Source: Plasmodium malariae (Eukaryota > Apicomplexa > Aconoidasida > Haemosporida > Plasmodiidae). Taken from it: a DNA stretch of 64,000 nt. The notes under the pieces are model-generated. The model was not told the origin of the DNA, did not search any database, and saw nothing but the letters and a program-made list of their open reading frames with translations. Below, piece after piece: positions 1 to 10,699 of the stretch. The translations under genes and the position numbers were made by a program. Where the stretch lies: assembly GCF_900090045.1 (NCBI RefSeq), contig NC_041783.1, positions 1,722,001 to 1,786,000 of the forward strand, written 5' to 3'. Numbering within the stretch: position 1 is the stretch's first letter; each line of letters begins with the position of its first letter.

Positions 1-83
1 TAAGCTGTAAAATTGACAACGCGCAAATTTTTTATATTGTTTTAAATATAAAGAAAAAAGAGACGAAAAAAAAAAAATAGAAA

Positions 84-3000
84 ATGGAATACAATGGAAA
101 CCTTGTAGACATAGAAGGAAATGACTTGATAATAAATCAGATAACCAATGATAGGACAATCATAAATTGCAAACTTTTTTTATTTAAATTAAAAACAAAG
201 AGCGACAAATTGAGATATTATGAAATCAAAAATTCCATCGCATCAAAAGATTTTATTAAGGCATATATTGCTGATGATTCAAACGCCCTTTTACTCTCAG
301 ATGATTTATTTTATTTATATGATAGTGAAAATAATAAAAAAAATTGCTTAATAAATTTGAATGACTGCGAACCAAGAGATTTTATATATTATAAGAAAAA
401 TTTAATATTTATTCAAAAGGATAAATTTTCCTTATTTCAAGCAAAAGCCGATGGAAAATGTAACATTCTGCTAAATTTAATAGATGCACCGTTAAAAGTA
501 AATTTTTGTTCTTGTAATAAGGATATGCTATATTTATGTACTAGCGCAAGAATATATTTTTTAAAATTAATATATTCAAAGGATAAAATATTAAAAGTTA
601 AAAATACGCAAATGAGTCTTCCATTCAAATTTAAGCAAGAAGAATATGCATATCATTCTTTTGAAAACAAATTCTATAAAATTAAAAATGAATATAAAGA
701 AGTAATACATGTGTGTAGTTATTCTGATAAAGAAGTAACTGTATATAAATTTGTTAAAGGAGAATTTAAAAATAAAAAAAAATGTTTTGTAAAATTATCA
801 GTAAATAAATTAAATAATGAAATTATAAAAGGATGTTTTTTTTTTAAGATTAAGAGGGTGTCAAAAGGTCAGGAAAAAAAAAAAAAGGACACAGATGTTG
901 TAAATAATAATTATAACGAGGTGGTAGTAAAGGGGTCAAATGATTCGAATTTAGAGGATGAAGTAACTGAGGGAAAAAAGAAATGTGATAGTGAAGAAAT
1001 TTTAAAATATGAAAATGTGAACTGTGTGGATAACTTACCCTGTGATGAAAATAATTTGTTACAAAATAATGATTCCATTTTCTCGAATGAGAAAATTGTA
1101 AGAGATGAAAATTCAAAGTTTGAAGAGGAGCATACTTGCTCCGATGTAGTAACTACACATAATGGAAAAAATAACAACATTGAAAATGAAGAAGAAGAAA
1201 AGATAGAGGAAGACATTTCTACAAATAAAGAAGAGGATATTATAAAGTTGTACTTATTAATTTATAGTGAGAACGGGAGAATTTTGATATATTTTGTGGA
1301 CTATTTAAATCTAGCTGATTTTAAATTTGGTTTTGTAGGGTTTAGTAACAACCCAATTGCATTTATGCATTTGCCATTTAAAGCAATATATATATATAAC
1401 ATATCTGAATTATATGAAAAAAGAGTAATAAAACAAAAAAAAATTATTCAAAAAAAAAAAAAATTATCTTCTAATTATTGTAAATACATGGAGCATATAA
1501 TCAATAAAGAAATTTATATTAATAGTAATCTTTTTATTGATACAGTTTTAATGAATGAAGGTACAGTTAGCATATATACCATCCAAATTCATAATAATCT
1601 TTTACTTGAATGTGAAAATAATATGGAGCCTACGGTTATCAATGTTGTAAATTGCAGTAATAAAGTTGTGGCAGTAAAAAAAGCAATAAATAATGAGAAT
1701 AAAAATGATGAAATAAAAAAAATTATAAATGAGTCCAAATATTCTTGTTATTCGGATAGTGATTCATATATAGATAGTGATATTACATGGACAAACAGTG
1801 ACAAAAGTGATGATGATGATGATAATGATAATTCTTTGTACAATGTTAATATTGATTCTCATGTGGGAGAAGATAATTTGAATAATTATGAACATTCGGG
1901 AAAAATGGAAAAAACAAAAAACATTGGCAGTTCTAGTAGTATTAGTAATGCACTTAGCCAAAACAAACAAAGCCTATTATCTGAAATAGATCATTATGAT
2001 AATATAAAAAAGGAGCAAGATAATTTTACTCATAACATAGCTGATAAGGATAATAGTAATGATAACATTAATAATGTGGGTAATAACAATGACAGTAATA
2101 ATATTGAAAATAATAATAATGAGAATAATAATATTGAAAGTAATAACAATGAGAATGTTAATAATGAAAGTAATAACAATGAGAATATTAATAATGTGGG
2201 TAATAATAATTACAGTAATCATAATGAGAATGTTAATAATGAAAGTAATAATAATGAGAATGTTAATAATGAAAATAATAATAATGAGAATGTTAATAAT
2301 GAAAGTAATAACAATGAGAATGTTAATAATGAAAGTAATAATAATGAGAATGTTAATAATGAAAATAATAATAATGAGAATGTTAATAATGAAAGTAATA
2401 ATAATGAGAATGTTAATAATGAAAGTAATAATAATGTTAATAATGAAAGTAATAATAATGAGAATGTTAATAATGAAAGTAATAACAATGAGAATATTAA
2501 TAATGTGGGTAATAATAATTACAGTAATCATAATGAGAATGTTAATAATGAAAGTAATAATAATGAGAATGTTAATAATAATGAAAGTAATAACAATGAG
2601 AATATTAATAATGTGGGTAATAATAATTACAGTAATAATAATGAGAATGTTAATAATGTGGGTAATAATAATTACAGTAATAATAATGAGAATGTTAATA
2701 ATGTGGGTAATAATAATTACAGTAATAATAATGAGAATGTTAATAATGTGGGTAATAATAATTACAGTAATAATAATGAGAATGTTAATAATGAAAGTAA
2801 TAATAATGAGAATAATAATAATAATGAGGATAATAATAATGACAGTAATGATTATGGTAGTAATATAGATGATAAAATAATTGAGGAAAAGGAAGAAATA
2901 GATCAAGATAAAAGGAAGGGAAAATGTAACGGAAATATCTATACAATTGAACAGTTAAAAATGGGTCAGAAAAATGAAGAGACTCTAGAAAATAATATAG

Positions 3001-4232
3001 AATGTGAAATAAAAGAAAATGCTTCGAAAAACCAGAGTTTGTTATATTTGACACATCACAAGAACTCAAGTAATGATTCATGTATCTCTACACCTTCATC
3101 AGTAAATAGCATAAAATTAAAGACGTCCACTTTTGAAGTAAACCAGCAGAGCGCGAAACAGATAAGCGAAAACGGGGATGAAGAAGCAGAAAAAGTAGTA
3201 GAAAATGAATTAGAAAAAGAAAAGGAAGTTTATGAGATTTATGATAAAGAAGGTGCCCATATGGAAAAACATCCAAAAGTGAATGAAGACCAGGAAAAAA
3301 ATGAGAATTTAGAAGTAAATGTAGACCCCGAAATGAGTGAACCACAACACGACAGCATTAGGCAGAATGATATGACAGAAGGCAATAAAGTGAAAGATGG
3401 TGGTGATATACAAACATGCAATGAAAATGTAGAATTAAAGGGAGAAAAGGAAATGAATCAAACAAATTTTGTTGCTGTTGATACAGAAAAAGGAGTGGGG
3501 GACCAAAATGAATTTAATGAAAATAATGAAGAGGAATTTGATAAAAATGTAGAACAAAAGAAAAAGAAAAAAAGAAAAAAGGGAAAAGACAAAAAAATAG
3601 AAAGTATAGAAAAGGAAGATGTGGAAGAAGAAACTACAGAAGAAAAGAAAAAAAAGAAAAAAAAGAAAAAGGCAAGAATAGAGGACAATATTTTAGTCGA
3701 TAAAAAAGAACAGAGTGATAAACATGATGGTATTAATAATGATGATTCTGAAAAACATTTGAATAATAAATTACATAATAATGATTTAATAAATTCTAAT
3801 AACAACCTTTTAGTATTATCATCAATGATTAAACTTTATTTATCATTAAGAAAATATGGTGCACTATTTAGTTTACTTTGTGTATCAGGTAAGAAACAAA
3901 TTAAAAGCACTGTTAAGAATATGGGGAAAAAATATTCCATTAAATTACTAGAATATCTTTTAAACACACTAATGAGAAATACATATGCTCTTGTTCCTTT
4001 TTATAAGTGGATTAAATGTATATGTAAAGTATATAAAGATTCTCTGAAAGGGAGAAAACATCGTTCTTTAGTTACTAAAATAACAAATGTTGCAGACAAA
4101 TATGTGAGAAATGAACATATAATAAATCTCGTTGTAGACAAAATTAGTTGTACTGTTGACAGTATAATGAAAAATAAAATTTTGGAAAATACAGAAATTC
4201 TTAATTATAGAGATGGGACTATCATGAAATGA
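84..4232 (+). CDS. Utp12-domain / WD-repeat-like nucleolar protein (candidate SSU processome subunit, UTP5/WDR43-like)
   Basis: Single-exon frame of 1382 residues starting at the first ATG after an A-rich leader. The N-terminal ~450 residues have the beta-rich, repeating character of a divergent beta-propeller. Residues about 1240-1350 (LSSMIKLYLSLRKYGALFSL... STVKNMGKKYSIKLLEYLL... VPFYKWIKCICKVY) follow the pattern of the Utp12 C-terminal domain, which in UTP4/5/9/12/13-type proteins mediates assembly of the t-UTP/UTP-B parts of the small-subunit processome in the nucleolus. Spacing and the 'VPWL/W' element look closest to UTP5/WDR43, but this is by eye. A very long Asn-rich tandem repeat fills residues about 650-920, and Lys-rich NLS-like blocks occur near residues 1160-1195. 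A run of 13 A at 874-886 lies inside the frame. The domain call is inference; the reading frame itself is certain. Confidence 0.55.
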   Translation: MEYNGNLVDIEGNDLIINQITNDRTIINCKLFLFKLKTKSDKLRYYEIKNSIASKDFIKAYIADDSNALLLSDDLFYLYDSENNKKNCLINLNDCEPRDFIYYKKNLIFIQKDKFSLFQAKADGKCNILLNLIDAPLKVNFCSCNKDMLYLCTSARIYFLKLIYSKDKILKVKNTQMSLPFKFKQEEYAYHSFENKFYKIKNEYKEVIHVCSYSDKEVTVYKFVKGEFKNKKKCFVKLSVNKLNNEIIKGCFFFKIKRVSKGQEKKKKDTDVVNNNYNEVVVKGSNDSNLEDEVTEGKKKCDSEEILKYENVNCVDNLPCDENNLLQNNDSIFSNEKIVRDENSKFEEEHTCSDVVTTHNGKNNNIENEEEEKIEEDISTNKEEDIIKLYLLIYSENGRILIYFVDYLNLADFKFGFVGFSNNPIAFMHLPFKAIYIYNISELYEKRVIKQKKIIQKKKKLSSNYCKYMEHIINKEIYINSNLFIDTVLMNEGTVSIYTIQIHNNLLLECENNMEPTVINVVNCSNKVVAVKKAINNENKNDEIKKIINESKYSCYSDSDSYIDSDITWTNSDKSDDDDDNDNSLYNVNIDSHVGEDNLNNYEHSGKMEKTKNIGSSSSISNALSQNKQSLLSEIDHYDNIKKEQDNFTHNIADKDNSNDNINNVGNNNDSNNIENNNNENNNIESNNNENVNNESNNNENINNVGNNNYSNHNENVNNESNNNENVNNENNNNENVNNESNNNENVNNESNNNENVNNENNNNENVNNESNNNENVNNESNNNVNNESNNNENVNNESNNNENINNVGNNNYSNHNENVNNESNNNENVNNNESNNNENINNVGNNNYSNNNENVNNVGNNNYSNNNENVNNVGNNNYSNNNENVNNVGNNNYSNNNENVNNESNNNENNNNNEDNNNDSNDYGSNIDDKIIEEKEEIDQDKRKGKCNGNIYTIEQLKMGQKNEETLENNIECEIKENASKNQSLLYLTHHKNSSNDSCISTPSSVNSIKLKTSTFEVNQQSAKQISENGDEEAEKVVENELEKEKEVYEIYDKEGAHMEKHPKVNEDQEKNENLEVNVDPEMSEPQHDSIRQNDMTEGNKVKDGGDIQTCNENVELKGEKEMNQTNFVAVDTEKGVGDQNEFNENNEEEFDKNVEQKKKKKRKKGKDKKIESIEKEDVEEETTEEKKKKKKKKKARIEDNILVDKKEQSDKHDGINNDDSEKHLNNKLHNNDLINSNNNLLVLSSMIKLYLSLRKYGALFSLLCVSGKKQIKSTVKNMGKKYSIKLLEYLLNTLMRNTYALVPFYKWIKCICKVYKDSLKGRKHRSLVTKITNVADKYVRNEHIINLVVDKISCTVDSIMKNKILENTEILNYRDGTIMK
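2041..2850 (+). repeat. In-frame Asn-rich tandem repeat array (30-bp and 45-bp units)
   Basis: The unit aataataatgagaatgtt plus aataatgaaagt (30 bp, peptide NNNENVNNES) is repeated many times. From about 2480 a second 45-bp unit (peptide NNVGNNNYSNNNENV) takes over, repeated four times near-perfectly at 2605-2790. Copies are almost identical at DNA level, so the array was expanded recently by slippage or unequal exchange. All units are multiples of 3 bp, which keeps the host frame open and also leaves spurious open frames on both strands. Confidence 0.95.
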
Positions 4233-5010
4233 AAATTTGTAAAAAAAACTTTTCAATAAAATAATAATATTATGTAAAAAATGTTATTTTTTGGAAGTAG
4301 TAATTTTTTCATTTAATTTAGACCTGTGTGTATATAACGCTACATATATGTATTTAAATATGTCTTTGTTGTTATATGTATAAGTTCATATGTGTATATG
4401 TTCACATGTGTATATGTTCATATGTGTATATGTTCATATGTGTATATGTTCATATGTGTATATGTTCATATGTGTATATGTTCATATGTGTATAAGTGTA
4501 AATTGGCATAACATGTATACATTTATATGCATACACGATGATAGAACGAAAAGTAAAAAATTTAAGTTGTGTTTTTGATATAAATAAAAATATACATATA
4601 AGTACATACGTATATACATATATATATGTACACATATATATATGTATATATATATCTACTTATGTATATATATATATATCCGTATAAATTTACTTACCAA
4701 AACATCTTTAAGTTTCGTGAGAATCTGTTTTATCTCAGTTATTAAGAAAACCGTCCAATTTTTATTATTTCAATACGCATAATTATGAACACTGTTTGTT
4801 GACAAAATTGCAGAACAAAAAAGAAAAAAAAAATTATATATATGTACATATATGTATACATGTAATCCCCTTGGCATAATTTGTGCACAATTAAAAATAA
4901 AAAATAAAATATGTTTTAATTATAAATTTATATTTTACATAAATTTTTGTTTTTCATGCAATTTTATGTAACCACTTTGCCTTTTATTAAATAAATGCGT
5001 AATATTAGCA

Positions 5011-5041
<31 letters not shown>

Positions 5042-5341
5042 CTTTTCTTTGTTAAAATAATAATTTATATTTTGCCAAAAGAAATTTTTCTAAAGCGCAA
5101 ACATCTTTAATATATGAAAAAAAAAATATGAAAAACAGATTCAATAATGCTAATAGTTGTACTATTATAAAAGTATAACACAATTTCTTAAGCCATATTA
5201 CACACATCAGTTATTGTTAATATGCATATTTATGTTTGTATGTACAATTATTTACGTTTGTACATTTATTCACGTATATATGTGTATGTAATTGATTTTT
5301 TTTTTTTTTTCCCTGTTTTAAAAGTATTAATGGGTGAATAA
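4233..5341. other. Intergenic, with 16-bp minisatellite and poly-T
   Basis: Same-strand spacer of 1.1 kb. It holds the minisatellite at 4385-4496, several tatatgtacata-type runs and a poly-T block near 5021-5041. I see no supportable gene. A short segment at 4690-4780 reads like coding sequence on the minus strand but cannot be given a start or acceptor. Confidence 0.7.
4385..4496. repeat. 16-bp minisatellite, 7 copies
   Basis: Unit ttcatatgtgtatatg repeated seven times head to tail. The second copy carries one T-to-C change (ttcacatg) and the last copy is degenerate. Confidence 0.95.
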
Positions 5342-6296
5342 ATGGACAAATTAACGGACTCGTTAACAAATGAAAATATGAATGAAGTTTTTATTTCCTA
5401 CAATGATATGAGTACTAATTCTTTTTTACCTGAACATAAATATGATGAGCTGTTCTGCTCCTTTTTTTATGTATAAATAACAAGATTATTTATTTTTTTA
5501 ATTCTGTAGTACAAGACAATGCAAGTGAAACATGTGTGGAATCGTACCAAGATTTAAATGAATTTTTAGAAAATTCGGATGAATCCAATTTCCAGTATTC
5601 AAATGAAAGCGAAAATTCAAGTATTTATAACACTTATTCTACAGATGAAAAACATATTCCAATTTACTCTTATGTTAGTAATAATTTCATAACAAAAAAA
5701 GAGAGAAAATATAAAAAATGTTATACAGCTAGTTTTATAAATAATATGAACAGGTCAGAAAAAAAAAAAAAATGCATTAAATTGACATACTCTGAAGAAT
5801 ATATATTGTATATACAAATATGTATGTATTTATGCACATCTAAATATCTTACCTATTAAAATTCCTTTTATTTTATACTTGAAAGTGTTGAGAACTTCCC
5901 GTTCAAAAGTTATGGAAACATGATCACTGGTACAGATAAAACAAAGTAAGTCTTCCTTTAAAATTTTTTTTGTTTGTCCGTATTTACATAAATTCTGCGT
6001 GTGCAAAAAGAAAAAAAAAAAAAAAAAAGGAAACGATGCACTTATACGTAAAACTCTTAGATTCGATATGTACGAAAAATAATTGAAATTGTTCTAAAAG
6101 TAAAAAAACACACACAATATTATGTACATATACATAACATGTTAGAAAAATAGACAATTTTCAATGGAAACCTTTAGGGAAGAACGTTCCCGAAATTTCG
6201 TTGTTAAATATGTCTTATAAAAAGGCCTGGGATATAGGAAAAGAAGGTATAAAAAAACAAATATGAAGAGGTGCGCACATATAGATATAGACATAA

Positions 6297-6328
<32 letters not shown>

Positions 6329-6595
6329 GTACGGAATATTTTGTGGAATGGCTATCGTCCTCCTGTAAATTATTTAAAATGTGAAGAAGCGATGAACAAC
6401 TTTGATTTTTTGTTTTTATTAGGTTGTAATGGATTGCTTATTAAAAATATATTTGAAAGTTATAAGAAAAAAAAATTGCACTACATCGTGTTAGACGGCA
6501 CTAATATAGGTACTATTCAAAATTAGAAACTAAAACCATATCTGAAAAAGAGTACTTAATTTTTTAATTAAACAATTATGCGGATGCGTAAGTTA

Positions 6596-6669
<74 letters not shown>

Positions 6670-7613
6670 GTACATATGCATATTGGTCAATTTTGCATTT
6701 AACTCCACATTCTATTTTATTTGGTAATTTTATTTTAAACGTATAAATGTGTATAGTAACTGCTAATGTGATACCTCCTATATATAATCTGTGTTAATTT
6801 TTTTAGAAAATTTTTTAACAGTGTACTCTCATACATATCAGGAAACTATAAAGGGTGTAAACCCCAGTGTATTGAAACAGTTCAGGTAAATAGCATAAAA
6901 AATATTTTTCCTAAAATAATATGGAAATATTTAAATAAATAAATATATATATATATATATATGTGCATTTGTATATGTATTTTTTTTTTTTTTTTTGTTT
7001 CTTAAAATGCAGTTTTTATGATATAGAAGACGCCTATTTTATATATGATATTAAGAGCATTCACATATTCAGAAAGATGAAACACAAAGAAAAAGAGAAA
7101 ACAGTTATCTTAAAAGGATTGAACGACAATTTTTTTAACGCCATTTTAGTGTGTATGAATGAAATAATACATTATTTAAATTTTGTTAACTTCAAAAGAA
7201 TGATGAATAAATCTAATACAAAAAAGAAAAAAAATGAAGAATTAGATGAGACAACTTATTTCGTTAAATCGGCTAGAAATGAAAATAATGTTTATAATAA
7301 TAATATAAAAGATGTGATATCTTATAATAAAAAAAAAAAGAAGATAAATGATACATATATAAATGGAGAAAGCAATAATAAGAATTGTGAGAATAATATT
7401 GTAAATCTCGGTAACAAGAACATTAATTGTAATAAAGAAAACAAAAATGATTTCCCCACAATTTTATCATCTAATAATATTGAAGAATTTGGTTATGAAT
7501 ATATAAAAGATATAATAAAAAATGAAGAAAAAAAATTATATGAAACTGACAAAATGTACATTAATAGCAATGATGAATACTCATCTCATACATCCGACAG
7601 CATGTCACAGTAA
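5342..7613 (+). CDS. Conserved-looking protein of unknown function, seven exons, 431 residues
   Basis: Reconstructed by hand from splice signals. Exons: 5342-5411, 5510-5807, 5886-5945, 6146-6246, 6423-6509, 6807-6885, 7013-7613, giving 1296 bases (432 codons with stop) with every junction in phase. Donors include gtaagt (after 5945) and gtaaat (after 6885); acceptors are mostly T-rich (for example tttttattag before 6423). The N-terminal 110 residues are acidic and Ser/Asn-rich. The core (residues about 120-290) contains FPFKSYGNMITGTDKTK, FQWKPLGKNVPEISLL, KKLHYIVLDGTNIENFL and KTVILKGLNDNFFNA. The C-terminus is Lys/Asn-rich and ends DSMSQ. I do not recognise the family. The KTVILKGLND stretch is faintly like a group II chaperonin strand, too weak to name. 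No signal peptide or membrane segment is seen. Exon 1 and the 6146 acceptor are the least certain parts. Confidence 0.65.
6605..6662. repeat. (TA)n microsatellite within an intron
   Basis: About 57 bases of uninterrupted TA dinucleotide inside the intron between 6510 and 6806 of the seven-exon gene. Confidence 0.95.
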
Positions 7614-8010
7614 TCTTCATAAAATTTTTATATAATAGCATATTAAGTTAAATATGAGCTTAAAATAAAAAATAGTCCTAATAACAACCTGAATAAGGCA
7701 TGATTTATTCTGCTTTTTATATTAGCATGCCTAAGGATTTTCTAATTTAATATCAACGAAAAAGCAATTACAACATTAGAAAGGGAGTGTGTGCAGAATA
7801 AAATTCTTGCAAAATTACAACAAAAATGACACATATTAACAGTTTAGGGGATTTAAGTACAAATAAAACCTCAAATTAGTTCATTACTTTTATTTTATTT
7901 TTTTTTTTTTTTTTTGTGCGTATATCTACTTAAAAATTAATGATAATTTTTAGAATATTTTGTTTTTCATATTATTACCATAAAAATTAAAGTGGGATAT
8001 TATACCATTT

Positions 8011-8052
<42 letters not shown>

Positions 8053-8766
8053 TAAGTTCAAAAAAATAAAAAAAGATACGAAGATATGTAGTAAATTTTA
8101 TGAAACAATTAACTATTTCAAAAAAAAATGTTAATTTTTATATGAAATACAACAACATATATAAAATGCAATCGTGTATATATATGTATATACATATACA
8201 TACACATGCATGTAAACAAAATATATGAGGGAGATAATAAAACATTATATATATATAATGCACACTGAATGGAAGAAATATGTAACTTAAAATATTTCTA
8301 ATATATGTACTTATATGTGTATATATGCATAAGTATCATTTTTTTAAGCATACTTATTATATTGAATTCAAAAAATCTGCGATGTTGAAATTACAAATAC
8401 AATAACGAAAAAAGTAAAATGCATGTTTAAATATATATATAAGGGATATGAAAGAAACAATTGGTAAATAATAAAACCTACTGATAAAAAATGTTAGAGC
8501 ATATTTTTCATAATTGTTTTTGAAATATATATGCTTTCGCAATAATTAAAACAAAAATACAAATATACATATGTATATAATAATTTGGATCAAATTTATA
8601 TCATTTTAAAATATGTTCACAAAAACTTTATTTAAAAAGCATAGGAAGATGGTATTCTAAAATATTAAAATCAAAAAAAAAAAAAAAATAAAATAATCTT
8701 TTTCACTTTTTTTTCAAATTGTATTTTAAATTTAAAAAATTTGTAGGTATAAATGTTTTTTTCCTA
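7614..8766. other. Convergent intergenic spacer
   Basis: Tail-to-tail region between a plus gene and the minus-strand DnaJ gene. It holds poly-T near 7898-7915, (TA)n near 8023-8048 and A-rich stretches. I see no gene. Confidence 0.7.
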
Positions 8767-10699
8767 CTATCGCTTCTTCATCTTTAATATGAAGTTATTA
8801 TACTGCTCCTAAGAAGAGTAAGATGTGCAAGTATATATATATATATATGTACATGTTACAAGGGCTTGCACACACACTAATACTATGCATTTCGTAAAAA
8901 TTATGTACAATTCATGTAAAAATACAACGCATAATTCATTACATTTTATATAAACTATAAAAAAATACCTCTAATGTCTTCAGTTTCATGCAACTCTCTG
9001 GAATATCTTGATAATTTAATTTTTGTTCTAAAAAATAGAAGAAAAACCGTATATCCATAAAAAATTTTCATAAAAATAATGGAGAATGATTGTATGTTAT
9101 ATATATATACATATAGTATTTATAGATATATAAATGAATAAGACAAAATAATTTTAAGCTTAGAAAAATTAGTATTACGATATTGATTCTTTTGCTTGTA
9201 GTAATCATTTTTTATTTTCTTGGTTAAAATATGACATTCATGCTCATAATATTTGTATTCTACTTCGTATTCAATCTGTTAAAAAGAAAAAAGGAAATGT
9301 AAACAACAAATAATAAACTTTAATACAATTAAACGAATTAGCTATAATATTTGTATTAAAAAAAGCAATTACTTGAAAGCGCGCATGGCTATTTCTAGGA
9401 TAATTATAATTAAATGATCTTTTTGTAAAAAATCGAATATTGTTTAGAGATGTGTAATTTAACGTATCAAAGTAACCTGTTTTTTGAAGGGAATATACAG
9501 CCTATTAAAAATGGAGAAAAATATATTTTTTTAATATTATAATTATGTGGTACAATCAACTTGCATGGCTCATATTTTTTTTTCTTTTTTTTTGTCGGTA
9601 GAAATTATACAGCAAAGGGATATATATGTATATAAACACAAGCATGTATATATATACACATATACATATACACACATATATAAATGTATTCATATATATG
9701 TACGTGTACATGACTTAAAATTTTTTCGCTTTATGGTCCTAGGAAAACTGCTAAATATAAATGTGCGCAAATTCACAAAATAAATATACATAAATATATA
9801 TATGTACATATACATAAATATATATATGTACATATACATGAATATATATATATATACGAACATATATATACACTACTATATATAAAGAATATGATAGAAT
9901 AAAAAATAGAGATGCATATTATTACCTTAGGCTGCTCAAAATGACTTGATAAAAAGAAAATAATAAACATTATTAAAAATATGGAAACTTGAACGAAGGA
10001 ATAATTTCGTTGACTATTATTATTAGAATTGTTGTTAGTGTTTGCATAAGTTCTATTAGTATTGACATTAGCTCTAAATTGTCTATTATTACATGTAGCA
10101 AAATTTATTCCAAAAAAACTACGGAAAAGATCTTCAGGAGTAAACGTTTCGTCATTATAATAATAATGAGTTGTTCTAAAAGTTTGATGATGGTGATCTG
10201 TCTCAGAATTATTATCATATTCATATCTTTTTTCTTTATTTATTAAATGTTGGAAAGCTTTAGAAACTTTCTTAAAAGCTTCTTCTGCTCCTTTTTCTTT
10301 ATTTTTATCTGGGTGATATAACTTAGCTAATTTTTTGTAAGCGCTCTTAATAGTTTCATCATTACTATTTTTTGGTATACCCAGAATTTCGTAGTAATTA
10401 TTTGTTCTCAAAATTTTTTCTAAACATTCATCTTTTGTTTTATGACGTTCATGTAAATTACCTTGATTATTTCTAAAAGTTGAATTATTATTATTATTAT
10501 GTACTTCATTTTCTTTTCCTATATGTTCTGTTTTGTTCAATTCCTCTTCACATATTTTTAATTTTTCACTTATATCAATATCAGGGAACATTCTTTTGCA
10601 TTTTAGTAATAAATTTTTTGCATGACTATAGTTCCCAACTTTCATATATTTTAAGGCTAAATTAAAACATTCATAAGCTTCTTCCTTATTCCCTATCAT
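8767..10699 (-). CDS. Membrane DnaJ/Hsp40 of the DNAJB12/DNAJB14 type, five exons, 366 residues
   Basis: Exons on the minus strand: 9926-10699, 9373-9501, 9179-9275, 8969-9027 and 8767-8808, total 1101 bases, all junctions in phase with GT/AG signals. The N-terminus ([16 protein letters not shown]... [14 protein letters not shown]) matches the TPR-like start of DNAJB12/14. The J domain spans residues about 98-160 ([20 protein letters not shown]) with HPD at 129-131. A transmembrane segment lies at about 234-254 ([19 protein letters not shown]). The last ~110 residues, visible only after splicing ([17 protein letters not shown]... [16 protein letters not shown]), correspond to the DUF1977 domain of that family. 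Family members are ER-membrane co-chaperones that recruit Hsp70 to misfolded membrane proteins. The J domain faces the cytosol in homologues. It is divergently arranged with SUB2. Confidence 0.9.

Noticed and set aside
1977..2906. Long open frames on the minus strand and in another plus frame over the Asn repeat
   Set aside because: The repeat units are multiples of 3 bp without stops in several frames, so open frames arise automatically; the predicted peptides are pure Ile/Thr/Met repeats.
4690..4800. Exon-like stretch on the minus strand ending at a gtaagt donor (reads like NWTVFLITEIKQILTKLKDV)
   Set aside because: An in-frame TGA lies just upstream with no acceptor or ATG after it, and no partner exon could be found.
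6263..6422. ORF part upstream of 6423 as coding
   Set aside because: Splicing from 6246 to the T-rich acceptor before 6423 keeps phase exactly; the extra segment is (TA)-rich at its start and is better explained as intron.
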